Positions 26,293 to 33,961 of a DNA stretch of 64,000 nucleotides are shown here, one piece after another (within the stretch, counting starts at the first letter, position 1; the number at the start of each line of letters is the position of its first letter). Source of the stretch: Parahaliea mediterranea (GTDB lineage: Bacteria > Pseudomonadota > Gammaproteobacteria > Pseudomonadales > Halieaceae); NCBI RefSeq assembly GCF_017255185.1, contig NZ_JAFKCZ010000004.1, positions 1 to 64,000 on the forward strand, read 5' to 3'. The position numbers and the translations under genes are program-made. The notes below the pieces were generated by a model. That model saw nothing but the letters and a program-made list of their open reading frames with translations, had not been told where the DNA came from and made no database searches.

Positions 26293-28695
26293 GTGAAAAT
26301 CAGCGAACAGTGGCTGCGGGAATGGGTCAACCCGGAGCTTTCCACCGACGAGCTGGCCCACCAGATCACCATGGCGGGCCTGGAAGTGGACGCCGTCGAG
26401 CCGGTGGCCGGTGACTTCAGCGGCGTGGTGGTGGCGGAGATCCTCAGCGCCGAACAGCACCCCGACGCCGACAAACTGCGCCTGTGCCAGGTCAGTGCCG
26501 GCGACGAGACCGTGCAGATTGTATGCGGCGCCCCCAATGCCCGCGCGGGCCTCAAGGCGCCCCTGGCCAGGGTGGGCGCGGTGCTGCCCGGCGACTTCAA
26601 GATCAAAAAGGCCAAGCTGCGCGGGGTGGAGTCCTTCGGCATGCTCTGCGCCGAGCAGGAACTGGGCCTGTCCGATGCCTCGGACGGATTGATGGAGCTG
26701 CCCGCCGACGCACCGGTGGGCGCGGACATCCGCTGCTTCCTCGGCCTGGACGACAGGCTGATCGAAATCGGCCTGACCCCCAACCGCGCGGACTGCCTGG
26801 GCATTGCCGGCATCGCCCGGGAAGTGGGCCTGCTGAACCGCCTGCCGGTGAGCGAGCCGGTCATCGACACGGTGGCCGAGAGCCACGGCGACACCCTGGA
26901 CGTAGAGCTGAAAGCCCCCGTGCACTGCCCTCGCTACCTGGGACGGGTAATCCGCAACGTCGACCTGTCGCGCCCCAGCCCCTTGTGGCTACAGGAAAAA
27001 CTGCGCCGTTGCGGCGTGCGCAGCATCGACGCCGCGGTGGATGTGACCAACTACGTGATGCTGGAACTGGGCCAGCCCATGCACGCCTTCGACCTCGACA
27101 AGCTGAGCGGCGGCATTGTGGTGCGCACCGCGCAGCCCGGGGAGTCCCTGGAGTTGCTCGACGGCCAGACCGTGGAGCTGAACACCGACACCCTGGTGAT
27201 CGCCGACCACAGCGGTCCCCTGGCGATGGCCGGGATCATGGGCGGGCAGCCCTCCGCGGTGGGCGAGGGCACCCGGCACCTGTTCCTGGAGGCGGCTTTC
27301 TTCGCCCCCGACCCCCTGGCGGGCCGCGCCCGGGGCTACGGCCTGCACACCGACTCCTCCCACCGCTTCGAGCGCGGGGTGGACTTTGAACTGCAGCACC
27401 GCGCCATGGAGCGCGCCACCCAGCTGCTGCTGGAAATTGTCGGCGGCGAGGCGGGACCGGTCACGGAGGCGGTGTCGGCGGACGATTTGCCGGCGCGGCC
27501 CGACGTGACCCTGCGCGCGGCGCGGATCAAGAAGTTGCTGGGCATCGAGCTGGCCGCGGAGGACGTGGAACGCATCCTCAGTGGGCTCGGCCTGGGGGTG
27601 AGCGCCACGGCAGAAGGCTGGACCTGCACCGTGCCCAGCTGGCGCTTCGACATTGCCATCGAGGCGGACCTGCTGGAAGAGCTGGCCCGTGTCTACGGCT
27701 ACAACAACCTGCCGGTCACGCGCATCCGCGCCGACCTGGCGATGCCGGCACGCAAGGAGGCCGAGGTGTCCCCGCGCACCCTGCGCCGCCACCTGAGCGC
27801 CCGCGGCTACCGCGAGGCCATCACCTACAGCTTTGTGGAGCCCAAGCTGCAGCAGGTCTTCGATCCCGGCCTTGAGCCCGTGCACCTGGCCAACCCGATC
27901 TCCGCCGACATGGCGGTGATGCGCACCAGCCTGCTGCCGGGCCTGGTGAGCGCGGTGCTGCGCAACACTCACCGGCAACAGCCGCGGGTGCGCCTGTTTG
28001 AGACCGGGCTGCGCTTTATCAAGGGCGAGGAGCGCTCCAGCGACGAACCGGGCCTGCCCGGCCTGCGCCAGGAGCCGACCCTGGCCATGGTCGCCACCGG
28101 CCAGCGCTTTGCCGAGTCCTGGGCCGCGGCCGGCGAGGCGGCGGACTTCTTCGACCTCAAGGGCGACCTCGAGAGCCTGCTGAGCCTGGGCCGCGCCGCA
28201 CAGGAGTTCGAATTCGTGGCGGGAACCCACCCGGCGCTGCACCCCGGGCAGACCGCCCGCATCCGCCGCCAGGGCGTTGACGTGGGCTACATCGGCGTTA
28301 TCCACCCCACGGTGCAGGCGCAGCTGGACCTCAACGCGCCGCTCTACGTTTGCGAGATCGACCTGAAGGCGGTGGTGGATGCCCGCCAGCCCGCGTTCAG
28401 TGAGCTGTCCAAATTCCCCGAGGTGCGCCGCGACCTGGCGGTGCTGGTGGATAAGGCCGTGCCCGCGGCGGAGCTCATGGCCAATGTGCGAGCGGCGGCA
28501 GGGGCTTACCTGACGGACTTAAGGTTGTTTGATGTCTATGCCGGGAAAGGCATTGATCCAGAAAGAAAAAGCCTGGCACTGGGTTTGACTTTCCGGGATC
28601 AATCGCGCACTCTTAGTGATGAGGATGTGAACCTGGCAGTGAACCAAGTCGTTGATTCACTGGAAAAAAATTACAACGCCGAACTCAGGAACTGA
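26293..28695 (+). CDS. pheT: Phenylalanyl-tRNA synthetase beta subunit
   Basis: The 800-residue subunit contributes editing and tRNA binding. It contains the N-terminal EMAP-type OB-fold (about 40-150), the B3/B4 editing domain with SHRFERGVD at about 355-363, the B5 domain, the catalytic-like core, and the C-terminal FDX-ACB anticodon domain. That last domain begins near [17 protein letters not shown] and ends with [16 protein letters not shown]. The length is normal. It is followed after 10 bases by ihfA. Confidence 0.98.
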   Translation: MKISEQWLREWVNPELSTDELAHQITMAGLEVDAVEPVAGDFSGVVVAEILSAEQHPDADKLRLCQVSAGDETVQIVCGAPNARAGLKAPLARVGAVLPGDFKIKKAKLRGVESFGMLCAEQELGLSDASDGLMELPADAPVGADIRCFLGLDDRLIEIGLTPNRADCLGIAGIAREVGLLNRLPVSEPVIDTVAESHGDTLDVELKAPVHCPRYLGRVIRNVDLSRPSPLWLQEKLRRCGVRSIDAAVDVTNYVMLELGQPMHAFDLDKLSGGIVVRTAQPGESLELLDGQTVELNTDTLVIADHSGPLAMAGIMGGQPSAVGEGTRHLFLEAAFFAPDPLAGRARGYGLHTDSSHRFERGVDFELQHRAMERATQLLLEIVGGEAGPVTEAVSADDLPARPDVTLRAARIKKLLGIELAAEDVERILSGLGLGVSATAEGWTCTVPSWRFDIAIEADLLEELARVYGYNNLPVTRIRADLAMPARKEAEVSPRTLRRHLSARGYREAITYSFVEPKLQQVFDPGLEPVHLANPISADMAVMRTSLLPGLVSAVLRNTHRQQPRVRLFETGLRFIKGEERSSDEPGLPGLRQEPTLAMVATGQRFAESWAAAGEAADFFDLKGDLESLLSLGRAAQEFEFVAGTHPALHPGQTARIRRQGVDVGYIGVIHPTVQAQLDLNAPLYVCEIDLKAVVDARQPAFSELSKFPEVRRDLAVLVDKAVPAAELMANVRAAAGAYLTDLRLFDVYAGKGIDPERKSLALGLTFRDQSRTLSDEDVNLAVNQVVDSLEKNYNAELRN

Positions 28696-28705
28696 CGGAA
28701 CCCCA

Positions 28706-29011
28706 ATGACTGCGCTCACCAAGTCCGAGATGGCCGAACGCCTGTTTGAAGAGCTGGGGCTCAACAAACGGGAAGCCAAGGAGATTGTTGAGCTCTTTTT
28801 CGAGGAGATCCGCAGCTGTCTTGAGGGGAACGAACAGGTGAAGTTGTCGGGCTTCGGCAACTTCGACCTGCGCGACAAGAGCCAGCGCCCGGGTCGCAAT
28901 CCCAAGACCGGGGAGGAAATTCCCATTTCCGCACGCCGGGTCGTTACCTTCCGGCCCGGACAGAAGCTGAAGGCGCGAGTAGAGGCTTATGCTGGAACCG
29001 ACCCACAATAA
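28706..29011 (+). CDS. ihfA: Integration host factor alpha subunit
   Basis: A DNA-bending nucleoid protein, partner of IhfB. It acts in recombination, transcription and site-specific integration. The 101 residues start [20 protein letters not shown], with the HU/IHF signature [21 protein letters not shown] at about 47-67 and the DNA-intercalating RNPKTG arm. It follows pheT as in most gammaproteobacteria. The adjacent tRNA-Pro island probably needs this protein for integration. Its 3' end overlaps the MerR-type gene by 23 bases. Confidence 0.98.
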   Translation: MTALTKSEMAERLFEELGLNKREAKEIVELFFEEIRSCLEGNEQVKLSGFGNFDLRDKSQRPGRNPKTGEEIPISARRVVTFRPGQKLKARVEAYAGTDPQ

Positions 29012-29354
29012 CGAACTGCCGGCCATCCCCGGCAAGCGCTATTTCACCATCGGTGAGGTGAGCGAGCTGTGCGCGGTGAAACCCCACGTGCTGCGCTACT
29101 GGGAGCAGGAGTTCCCCCAGCTCAAGCCGGTCAAGCGCCGCGGCAACCGCCGCTACTACCAGCGCGACGACGTGCTCACCATCCGCCAGATCCGCAGCCT
29201 GCTGTACGACCAGGGCTACACCATCGGCGGCGCCCGCCAGCGCATGACCGACGACGGCGACAGCGTCACCCCGGTGGAGCTGCAGGCGGTGATCAAGGAA
29301 ACCATCGAGGATCTGGAGGACGTACTTAAAGTCCTCGCCCCCGGCGGCAAATAG
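28989..29354 (+). CDS. MerR-family transcriptional regulator
   Basis: A 121-residue protein with an N-terminal MerR helix-turn-helix ([28 protein letters not shown], broken here as residues about 19-46), the wing [13 protein letters not shown], and a C-terminal helix that probably dimerises. No metal-binding cysteines are present, so it is not a metal sensor. This gene regularly follows ihfA in gammaproteobacteria. Its targets are unknown. It overlaps ihfA and ends 59 bases before tRNA-Pro. Confidence 0.92.
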   Translation: MLEPTHNNELPAIPGKRYFTIGEVSELCAVKPHVLRYWEQEFPQLKPVKRRGNRRYYQRDDVLTIRQIRSLLYDQGYTIGGARQRMTDDGDSVTPVELQAVIKETIEDLEDVLKVLAPGGK

Positions 29355-29412
29355 GGTTTGTGTTGGCGGCGTGATTGAGTATAATGCCGCCCTCGCCGAT
29401 TAAGGCGTGTCT

Positions 29413-29489
29413 CGGGGCGTAGCGCAGTCTGGTAGCGCACCACACTGGGGGTGTGGTGGTCGTAGGTTCAAATCCTGCCGTCCCGACCA
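29413..29489 (+). tRNA. tRNA-Pro (GGG), island integration site
   Basis: A 77-base cloverleaf: acceptor CGGGGCG pairs with CGTCCCG (one G-T), followed by discriminator A and encoded CCA. The anticodon stem-loop is CCACACTGGGGGTGTGG with anticodon GGG, and the T arm contains GGTTCAAATCC. The last 23 bases form the left attachment core, so insertion of the downstream element reconstitutes an intact tRNA gene. Confidence 0.97.
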
Positions 29490-29494
29490 AATTT
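29467..29494 (+). repeat. attL core (28 bp)
   Basis: The 3' part of tRNA-Pro from the T-arm TTCAAATCC through ACCAAATTT. It is identical over 28 bases to 41713-41740. Confidence 0.95.
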
Positions 29495-29506
29495 AGTAAC
29501 AAAATC

Positions 29507-29533
29507 AAGGGCTTGCAGTGCAAGCCCTTTTTT
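29507..29533 (+). terminator. Terminator just inside the element
   Basis: AAGGGCTTGC (29507-29516) pairs perfectly with GCAAGCCCTT (29520-29529) and is followed by TTTT. It replaces the native tRNA-Pro terminator that was displaced to 41753 by the insertion. Confidence 0.9.
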
Positions 29534-29555
29534 GTCGGCACAGTGTCGGCAGAAG
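29534..29555 (+). repeat. Left copy of a 22-bp terminal motif (putative arm site)
   Basis: GTCGGCAC followed by GTGTCGGCAGAAG-type sequence. 19 of 22 positions match 41600-41621 near the other end, in the same orientation. Each copy itself contains two GTCGGCA words. This is the pattern of integrase arm-type binding sites. Confidence 0.65.
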
Positions 29556-29618
29556 GCCTTACTGGCCGCCTTCCCTGGCTCGACCATCCAGGTTCTGCCA
29601 CATCAACAGGGCTGACTG

Positions 29619-31094
29619 TTACCCTGACTGCACAGCTCTCAGCACTCCTTTGCCCAGGCCATTGAGCCTGTTGAGCTGGTCCACGTCGCCGTCGTCCCTC
29701 CACCTGTTCCTACAATGCCCCTGATAGTGGGACCGCATGGTTTCCACATTGTCGCCAATGAGGGCGGCCACCTTCTCGTCGGAGAGGTCAGTGTTGTCTA
29801 GGGCGAGGGTGGTGAAGGTGTGCCTCATCCGGTACTGCCCCTGATTCTCAGGGGAGGGGATGTTCAGGGCCTTCAGGCACTCCTCGAACTGGTAGCGGAT
29901 CCGTTTCTCTCCGGTGAGTGGGGCCCACCCGTTGGAGATCGCCAGAGGGTTTGAGGTACTGGCCCGCGGGTTCCAGAAGATCCAGTCATGGTCGGTCTGG
30001 CGGAACTTCTCCAGGGCCCGGAGGGACTCAAGCACCATGTTGTTGATGGGAACAGATCGGTGCCTGACTGTCTTGGTGTAGGGGCGAATGATCTGCTCAT
30101 CGATCCGACCTGAGGACTCGCGGGACTTCCTGATGTTGATGCACTGGTTGCTGTAGTCCACATCAGCCCATTCGAGGGCGGTCATCTCTGAGGGACTCCG
30201 CAGACCGGTGTTGAAGCCAATCACAACATAGTGGAGCAGAAAGAGGAGCCTGATTTTCTCCTTCCCTCTGTAGTGCTTTGCCGAGCACTGGTGCCACTGG
30301 CGTTCAAACCATTGAATGATGCGGTCCCTCTCGACGATGGAGAAGGGCTTGTTCAGAGTCCGGTTGTTCCGGCGATGCCTCTCTTCCTTGGTGGTTTCGA
30401 TCAGGGTCCCGGAGAACTCGAGGAGTGGGTGGCTTCTCCACCACCGCCTGAGCTGGCCATACTTCAGTGCCTGCCGGATCGTGGACAGCAGATTGATCAT
30501 GTACTTGGTGGAGGCTGGACCCTTCCCTTCTGTCAGCAACTCCTGGCGGTGCTGGAAGGCGCTCAACCAGTCCTTGACAGCATCTGGCATCAGTTCCTTG
30601 ATCTGGTAGTCAGTCAGGGGACTGACATCACAGAGGAGCCCACTCTCATCCAGCCAGGTGAAGGTCTTCTCCATGGCGTCCATGCCACGCTTCTTGGTTC
30701 TCCAGGAGGAGGCCTCGATGACTCGCCGGTCTCCGGTGGCTCTGGCCTCTTCGTATGGCTTGTATAGCTTAAAGAGGTCGCCCAGAGTGCTGGGTGCCTG
30801 GTGAGCCTGTGAGAGTGGTTCTACAGCCGCGCAGGTACCACAGTGGCAGTAGGCGGCGATCTTGGTGCCAGGGAACTCCTGACAGGGGAAGAATGCCCCT
30901 GCCTGAATCTTGGCGTTGAGAACCTCCAGGTTCTGCCTCAGGCGGCTTCTGTTCTCATCGGTCGCGGTTTGATGTGTCGAGACCGTCCACCGGTGTTCCC
31001 GGTATGGGTCATCGGGGTGGCGCCACCATAAGCGGTAGACGAGCTTGTCCCGTACTGTTTCGACTGAGCCACGCTTCCTGTGCGTTCCTTCCAT
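29619..31094 (-). CDS. Tyrosine recombinase / integrase
   Basis: The island integrase, 491 residues. The catalytic domain shows Arg in GFNTGLRSPSEMTAL (about 298), the box II segment QYRMRHTFTTLAL (about 420-432) and the nucleophile region MRSHYQGH (Tyr about 456). Box II has Tyr where HxxR enzymes usually have the first His. The N-terminal half carries the arm- and core-binding domains, plus a cysteine-rich CHCGTC segment near residue 84 that could bind zinc. It is adjacent to attL and transcribed away from the element interior towards the tRNA. Its first 157 bases overlap the excisionase-like gene in another frame. Confidence 0.92.
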   Translation of the reverse strand: MEGTHRKRGSVETVRDKLVYRLWWRHPDDPYREHRWTVSTHQTATDENRSRLRQNLEVLNAKIQAGAFFPCQEFPGTKIAAYCHCGTCAAVEPLSQAHQAPSTLGDLFKLYKPYEEARATGDRRVIEASSWRTKKRGMDAMEKTFTWLDESGLLCDVSPLTDYQIKELMPDAVKDWLSAFQHRQELLTEGKGPASTKYMINLLSTIRQALKYGQLRRWWRSHPLLEFSGTLIETTKEERHRRNNRTLNKPFSIVERDRIIQWFERQWHQCSAKHYRGKEKIRLLFLLHYVVIGFNTGLRSPSEMTALEWADVDYSNQCINIRKSRESSGRIDEQIIRPYTKTVRHRSVPINNMVLESLRALEKFRQTDHDWIFWNPRASTSNPLAISNGWAPLTGEKRIRYQFEECLKALNIPSPENQGQYRMRHTFTTLALDNTDLSDEKVAALIGDNVETMRSHYQGHCRNRWRDDGDVDQLNRLNGLGKGVLRAVQSG

Positions 31095-31288
31095 GTTTTC
31101 TGCTCCCAGGCCTGTGCGGCCTCAATGTTTACGACAATTTTCCCACTGGGGTTCCTGACGTATTCCACGCCTTCCTTCCAGAGTTGGTTTCTGATCCGTC
31201 CCCTCAGGGTGGGCAGGCTGAACCCTACCCACTCGGAGTACTGTTCAAGGGAGACGGTTGTGATGGGGATTGTTGGTTTTTCGACCAC
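30938..31288 (-). CDS. Putative excisionase / recombination directionality factor
   Basis: From GTG 31288 (AAGGA eight bases upstream) the product has 116 residues; the frame is open up to TTG 31381. The segment VSLEQYSEWVGFSLPTLRGR followed by QLWKEGVEYVRNPSGKIVVN is the winged-helix layout of small excisionases, in which a DNA-recognition helix precedes a hairpin. The C-terminal 50 residues are polar and may be an overlap-imposed tail. Position directly upstream of and overlapping the integrase supports the role. Start choice is uncertain. Confidence 0.7.
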   Translation of the reverse strand: MVEKPTIPITTVSLEQYSEWVGFSLPTLRGRIRNQLWKEGVEYVRNPSGKIVVNIEAAQAWEQKTWKERTGSVAQSKQYGTSSSTAYGGATPMTHTGNTGGRSRHIKPRPMRTEAA

Positions 31289-31717
31289 CGGAGTGTCCTT
31301 GTGGTAGTTGGTTGAATTTTGGTCAGTGTGAATCGCAGACAGGGGTGCTCCCCCGGGCTGAAGCCAGCCTGAGTAATACAAATAGGGAGAGGTCTTGCCT
31401 TAGATCACCGAGTGGCCGGAGGCCACCATGTTTGCCCTGGCAATTAGGGCGGTCCTAGCACTCATCGCCCTCTGTGTGCCGAGGGGTGCACCTCTGAGTA
31501 TATTGAAGGTGATGATGGATTGGAGGGCTGACGGCCAGGCCTAGCGCAGCGTTAGCGGACGCGGAGCCTGGACGGAAGCGGATGCTTGATTTATAGGAGT
31601 GTGCTCCTCTAGGATTTCCATGCCAAGCTTGGCTTGATGCTGGAGAGGGTGACCACATGGGCTACGGGCTCTGACGACGTGGTTTTTATCTGTCAATGCT
31701 GAACCCGCAGGGTCATG
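31289..31717. other. Non-coding stretch with small hairpins in the island
   Basis: There is no gene I would defend. Short palindromes are visible: TGGCCGGAGGCCA near 31413, AGGGGTGCACCTCT near 31483, and AGGAGTGTGCTCCT near 31596. An outer CCAGGC/GCCTGG stem spans about 31534-31570. This density of small stems between the excisionase and Rep-like genes would fit a recombination, origin or nicking region, but no known motif is recognised. Confidence 0.4.
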
Positions 31718-32245
31718 TCATGCCAATTTGGCAGGAGGGCTGTTGCCAGGTGTGACCTTCAATGCAAAGGGCACAGATGCCTCTGTTGTCAGCCCTTTCT
31801 TGTTACAGGCTGCTTCCCACTCAAACCAAGTCCGCTCAAAGTACTTGAGCATCGGCAGCATGACCTTCGGGTTGATCAGGTAGGTCTGTCGAGCTGTTCG
31901 AATGGCCAAGCGCTTTTTCTCAAGCTCCTTGTATGCTCTGGCGATTCGGCCACGTTCCTGGCGGGAGAGGCCTGCCAGCTGGGTGGGCTTTACCAGATTG
32001 GTTTCATAGTCACGTGCCTCTACCAGAGTCCAGAAGAACCAGTGCCCTGTGCCGGTCAATTGCTTCAAGAGAAACGGGACATTCACGCCGTCTATCTTGT
32101 GCTTCGATCGACCTGACCGGCCAAGCATGCCGTAGGGCGGAGCAGGGTAGTTTTTGCCCTCTCTGATCGCACCCATTTCCAGGGTGTGGTCGCTCGGTAT
32201 GGTCACCGTGAGGGCCTGAGTGGAGGTATTCTTTAAGTTAGACAT
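31718..32245 (-). CDS. Winged-helix Rep-like protein
   Basis: A 175-residue protein. The central part (about 62-140) reads NVPFLLKQLTG...WFFWTLVEARDYETN, then LSRQERGRIARAYKELEKKR and a strand YLINPKVMLP. This is a winged helix in which a helix-turn-helix is followed by an RTARQTYLINP wing, as in RepL/RepA-type plasmid initiators and some phage regulators. No enzymatic motif is seen. The gene lies next to an AT-rich, palindrome-bearing stretch, so it may initiate replication of the excised element or repress its own promoter. Family assignment is by pattern only. Confidence 0.6.
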   Translation of the reverse strand: MSNLKNTSTQALTVTIPSDHTLEMGAIREGKNYPAPPYGMLGRSGRSKHKIDGVNVPFLLKQLTGTGHWFFWTLVEARDYETNLVKPTQLAGLSRQERGRIARAYKELEKKRLAIRTARQTYLINPKVMLPMLKYFERTWFEWEAACNKKGLTTEASVPFALKVTPGNSPPAKLA

Positions 32246-32275
32246 AGCTGGTATCCATTACGAGTGTATGCTGAA

Positions 32276-32330
32276 AACCATACATATAAGTGAACTATGT
32301 GGTTAGCATATGTTACATATTTGTATGGTT
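32276..32330. promoter_or_regulatory. Inverted repeat upstream of the Rep-like gene (operator/iteron candidate)
   Basis: AACCATACA at 32276-32284 is the exact reverse complement of TGTATGGTT at 32322-32330. Related ATACATAT and TTACATAT words lie between. The repeat is 31-85 bases upstream of the start codon, where an autoregulatory operator or initiator-binding site would be expected. Confidence 0.5.
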
Positions 32331-32360
32331 TGTATTCTTTAACCTGTTGAAAATTAAGTA

Positions 32361-32387
32361 ATATATTTTTATATATTAAAAATATAT
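32361..32387. repeat. AT-only palindrome, 11-bp perfect arms
   Basis: ATATATTTTTA, a five-base TATAT spacer, then TAAAAATATAT. It consists only of A and T and is the most easily melted spot in the element. Confidence 0.85.
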
Positions 32388-32639
32388 GTCGAGTAGACAG
32401 GAAGATTCCATATTCCTCACCCAGCGCCCGGAGGGCGCCTTCAAGTGGTGATCAATTCACTTTATGTTGAGCTCAACTGGGCATCATGAAGCCAGTCAGA
32501 TAAATGAATGGAGCAGGTTTGCTCAATCTGGGTCGTGGAGATGAACTGGGAGTTGCCATGGGCCTTGCCGGCTCACCGCTCTGGCTGCGCCCCGCGGTGA
32601 GCCTGGTAGCCCTGATTAAATAGGGCAGGAGAGGTTGAG

Positions 32640-33863
32640 TCAGTCCACAGCCGGTGTCTTTGGATGTGGCTTACCAAGGACAGGCTCGAACACACCGGTG
32701 ACCTCAACGTCAAAGGTGTCATTGGCATCCCAGATTTCATCGGCTACCTCAGCCCTGTTTGTCGTACCCCAGAAGTTGTTGCTGAGATCTACTTCTTGGC
32801 TTGTGCTGTTGGGTTCAATGATAACGGAGTTATTCCACTGGCTTTCTGAGCCCGGGAAAGATGACTCAGGAGTAGTGGCCAGGAAGCTGTTCTGCGTGGC
32901 TACGATCTTGGACTTGCCTGCCCGCCTGACTACGAGTTCGGTGCCCTCTCCTGACCACAGGTTGTTCTTGATGAGCAGTTCCGTATCGATGAGTAGCAGG
33001 AGTCCTGAATCAACAAATCTGTTTCTCTCGATCCGAGTTGCCATGAGGGGCGACTTTCCGCTAGAGAGCGTTGAGCTCACCCTCTCCGAGGTGCCAGCGT
33101 TGAAGAACACACTGGCATGAATTTCGGAATCTGTTAGACGCGCATAGCCTCCTGCCTCAGTAAATACCATGTCCAGTGAGGGCGTTCTGACATCCTGGGT
33201 TTTCGGGTACGTGATTAAGGTGTGGTTGATGTCGATCGTACTGGTTTGCCCGTTATAGGCAGTCTCGATGTTCAGGTCATTGATCCGAACCTTCTGCTTG
33301 GGTTTGCCCAGCAGGTAGAGGTTGGAGTAGGCGACGATCCTGTTGCCGGTCGGTGAAGTGGAGTTGAGTGTGACACCAGCATCAATGAAAAGTGGGGCTT
33401 CTGGCCCCAACTGGATGTCAGAAGTGACTGTGTAGGGGCTACCTTCCCGGCATAGTCTCAGTGGCTCTCTGTACATGCCGCCCAGCTCACTGCTACCTGA
33501 GTAGCATTCTGGCTTGAAGCGGGCGATCAGGTAGAACTCCCTGCCAGAATCAAGAACATCAAGGAGTGGCTGATTCCCTTCGAAGCCTGCAGTGGAGAGG
33601 TCACACGTGCCTTTCTTGCCGCCACAGAAGAGGCCGTCACCAGCCACCCAGCTGTCGAATGTGTAGCCTTCTTTGGCCCTGGGCTGGAAGGACTCATTGA
33701 AGGTGGTATCGTCAACATTGGCAGAACAGGTGGTCTGTTCATCACAGACAAATCCGGCGTTCTTAGCATAGATGTCCCCACCATCTAGCGCCGTAAGCTG
33801 AATCTTGCAGCCTGTGAGAAGTACTGCGGTAGAGAGTGAGAGTAGTGGAGTGCTTAGTTTCAC
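32640..33863 (-). CDS. Island lipoprotein of unknown function
   Basis: A 407-residue predicted lipoprotein: GTG 33863 with AAGGAAGA upstream, signal VKLSTPLLSLSTAVLLTGC, and lipobox LTGC with acylated Cys19. After the lipobox comes a cysteine-containing region with an InlB/Listeria-repeat-like phrase (FQPRAKEGYTFDSWVAGDG). The long remainder is rich in short strands with N/D/T turns (IDINHTLITY, IERNRFVDS, IVATQNSFLA), as in right-handed parallel beta-helix proteins. It is not recognised as any known defence or exclusion protein. It lies downstream of the restriction gene on the same strand, so it may be part of the cargo. Confidence 0.7.
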   Translation of the reverse strand: MKLSTPLLSLSTAVLLTGCKIQLTALDGGDIYAKNAGFVCDEQTTCSANVDDTTFNESFQPRAKEGYTFDSWVAGDGLFCGGKKGTCDLSTAGFEGNQPLLDVLDSGREFYLIARFKPECYSGSSELGGMYREPLRLCREGSPYTVTSDIQLGPEAPLFIDAGVTLNSTSPTGNRIVAYSNLYLLGKPKQKVRINDLNIETAYNGQTSTIDINHTLITYPKTQDVRTPSLDMVFTEAGGYARLTDSEIHASVFFNAGTSERVSSTLSSGKSPLMATRIERNRFVDSGLLLLIDTELLIKNNLWSGEGTELVVRRAGKSKIVATQNSFLATTPESSFPGSESQWNNSVIIEPNSTSQEVDLSNNFWGTTNRAEVADEIWDANDTFDVEVTGVFEPVLGKPHPKTPAVD

Positions 33864-33961
33864 TGTTTCTTCCTTGTGGTCAGATGGTCTTCCAGTTGTC
33901 ACGGCAAGGGCCTTGAGGCCGCGGGAAACGGCCCCAAACAACTAAGCTGGGTGAGCGTATG

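Larger units (their letters stand above)
32246..32639. other. AT-rich intergenic region of the island
   Basis: The 394 bases between the Rep-like gene and the lipoprotein gene contain the inverted repeat at 32276-32330 and the palindrome at 32361-32387. The stretch 32296-32390 is strikingly AT-rich against the rest of the window. No gene is seen. It should contain the promoter of the Rep-like gene and could be an origin. Confidence 0.6.

Noticed and set aside
31455-31658. 67-residue minus-strand ORF between excisionase and Rep-like genes
   Set aside because: It covers a run of small palindromes, shows no conserved pattern and has no ribosome binding site.
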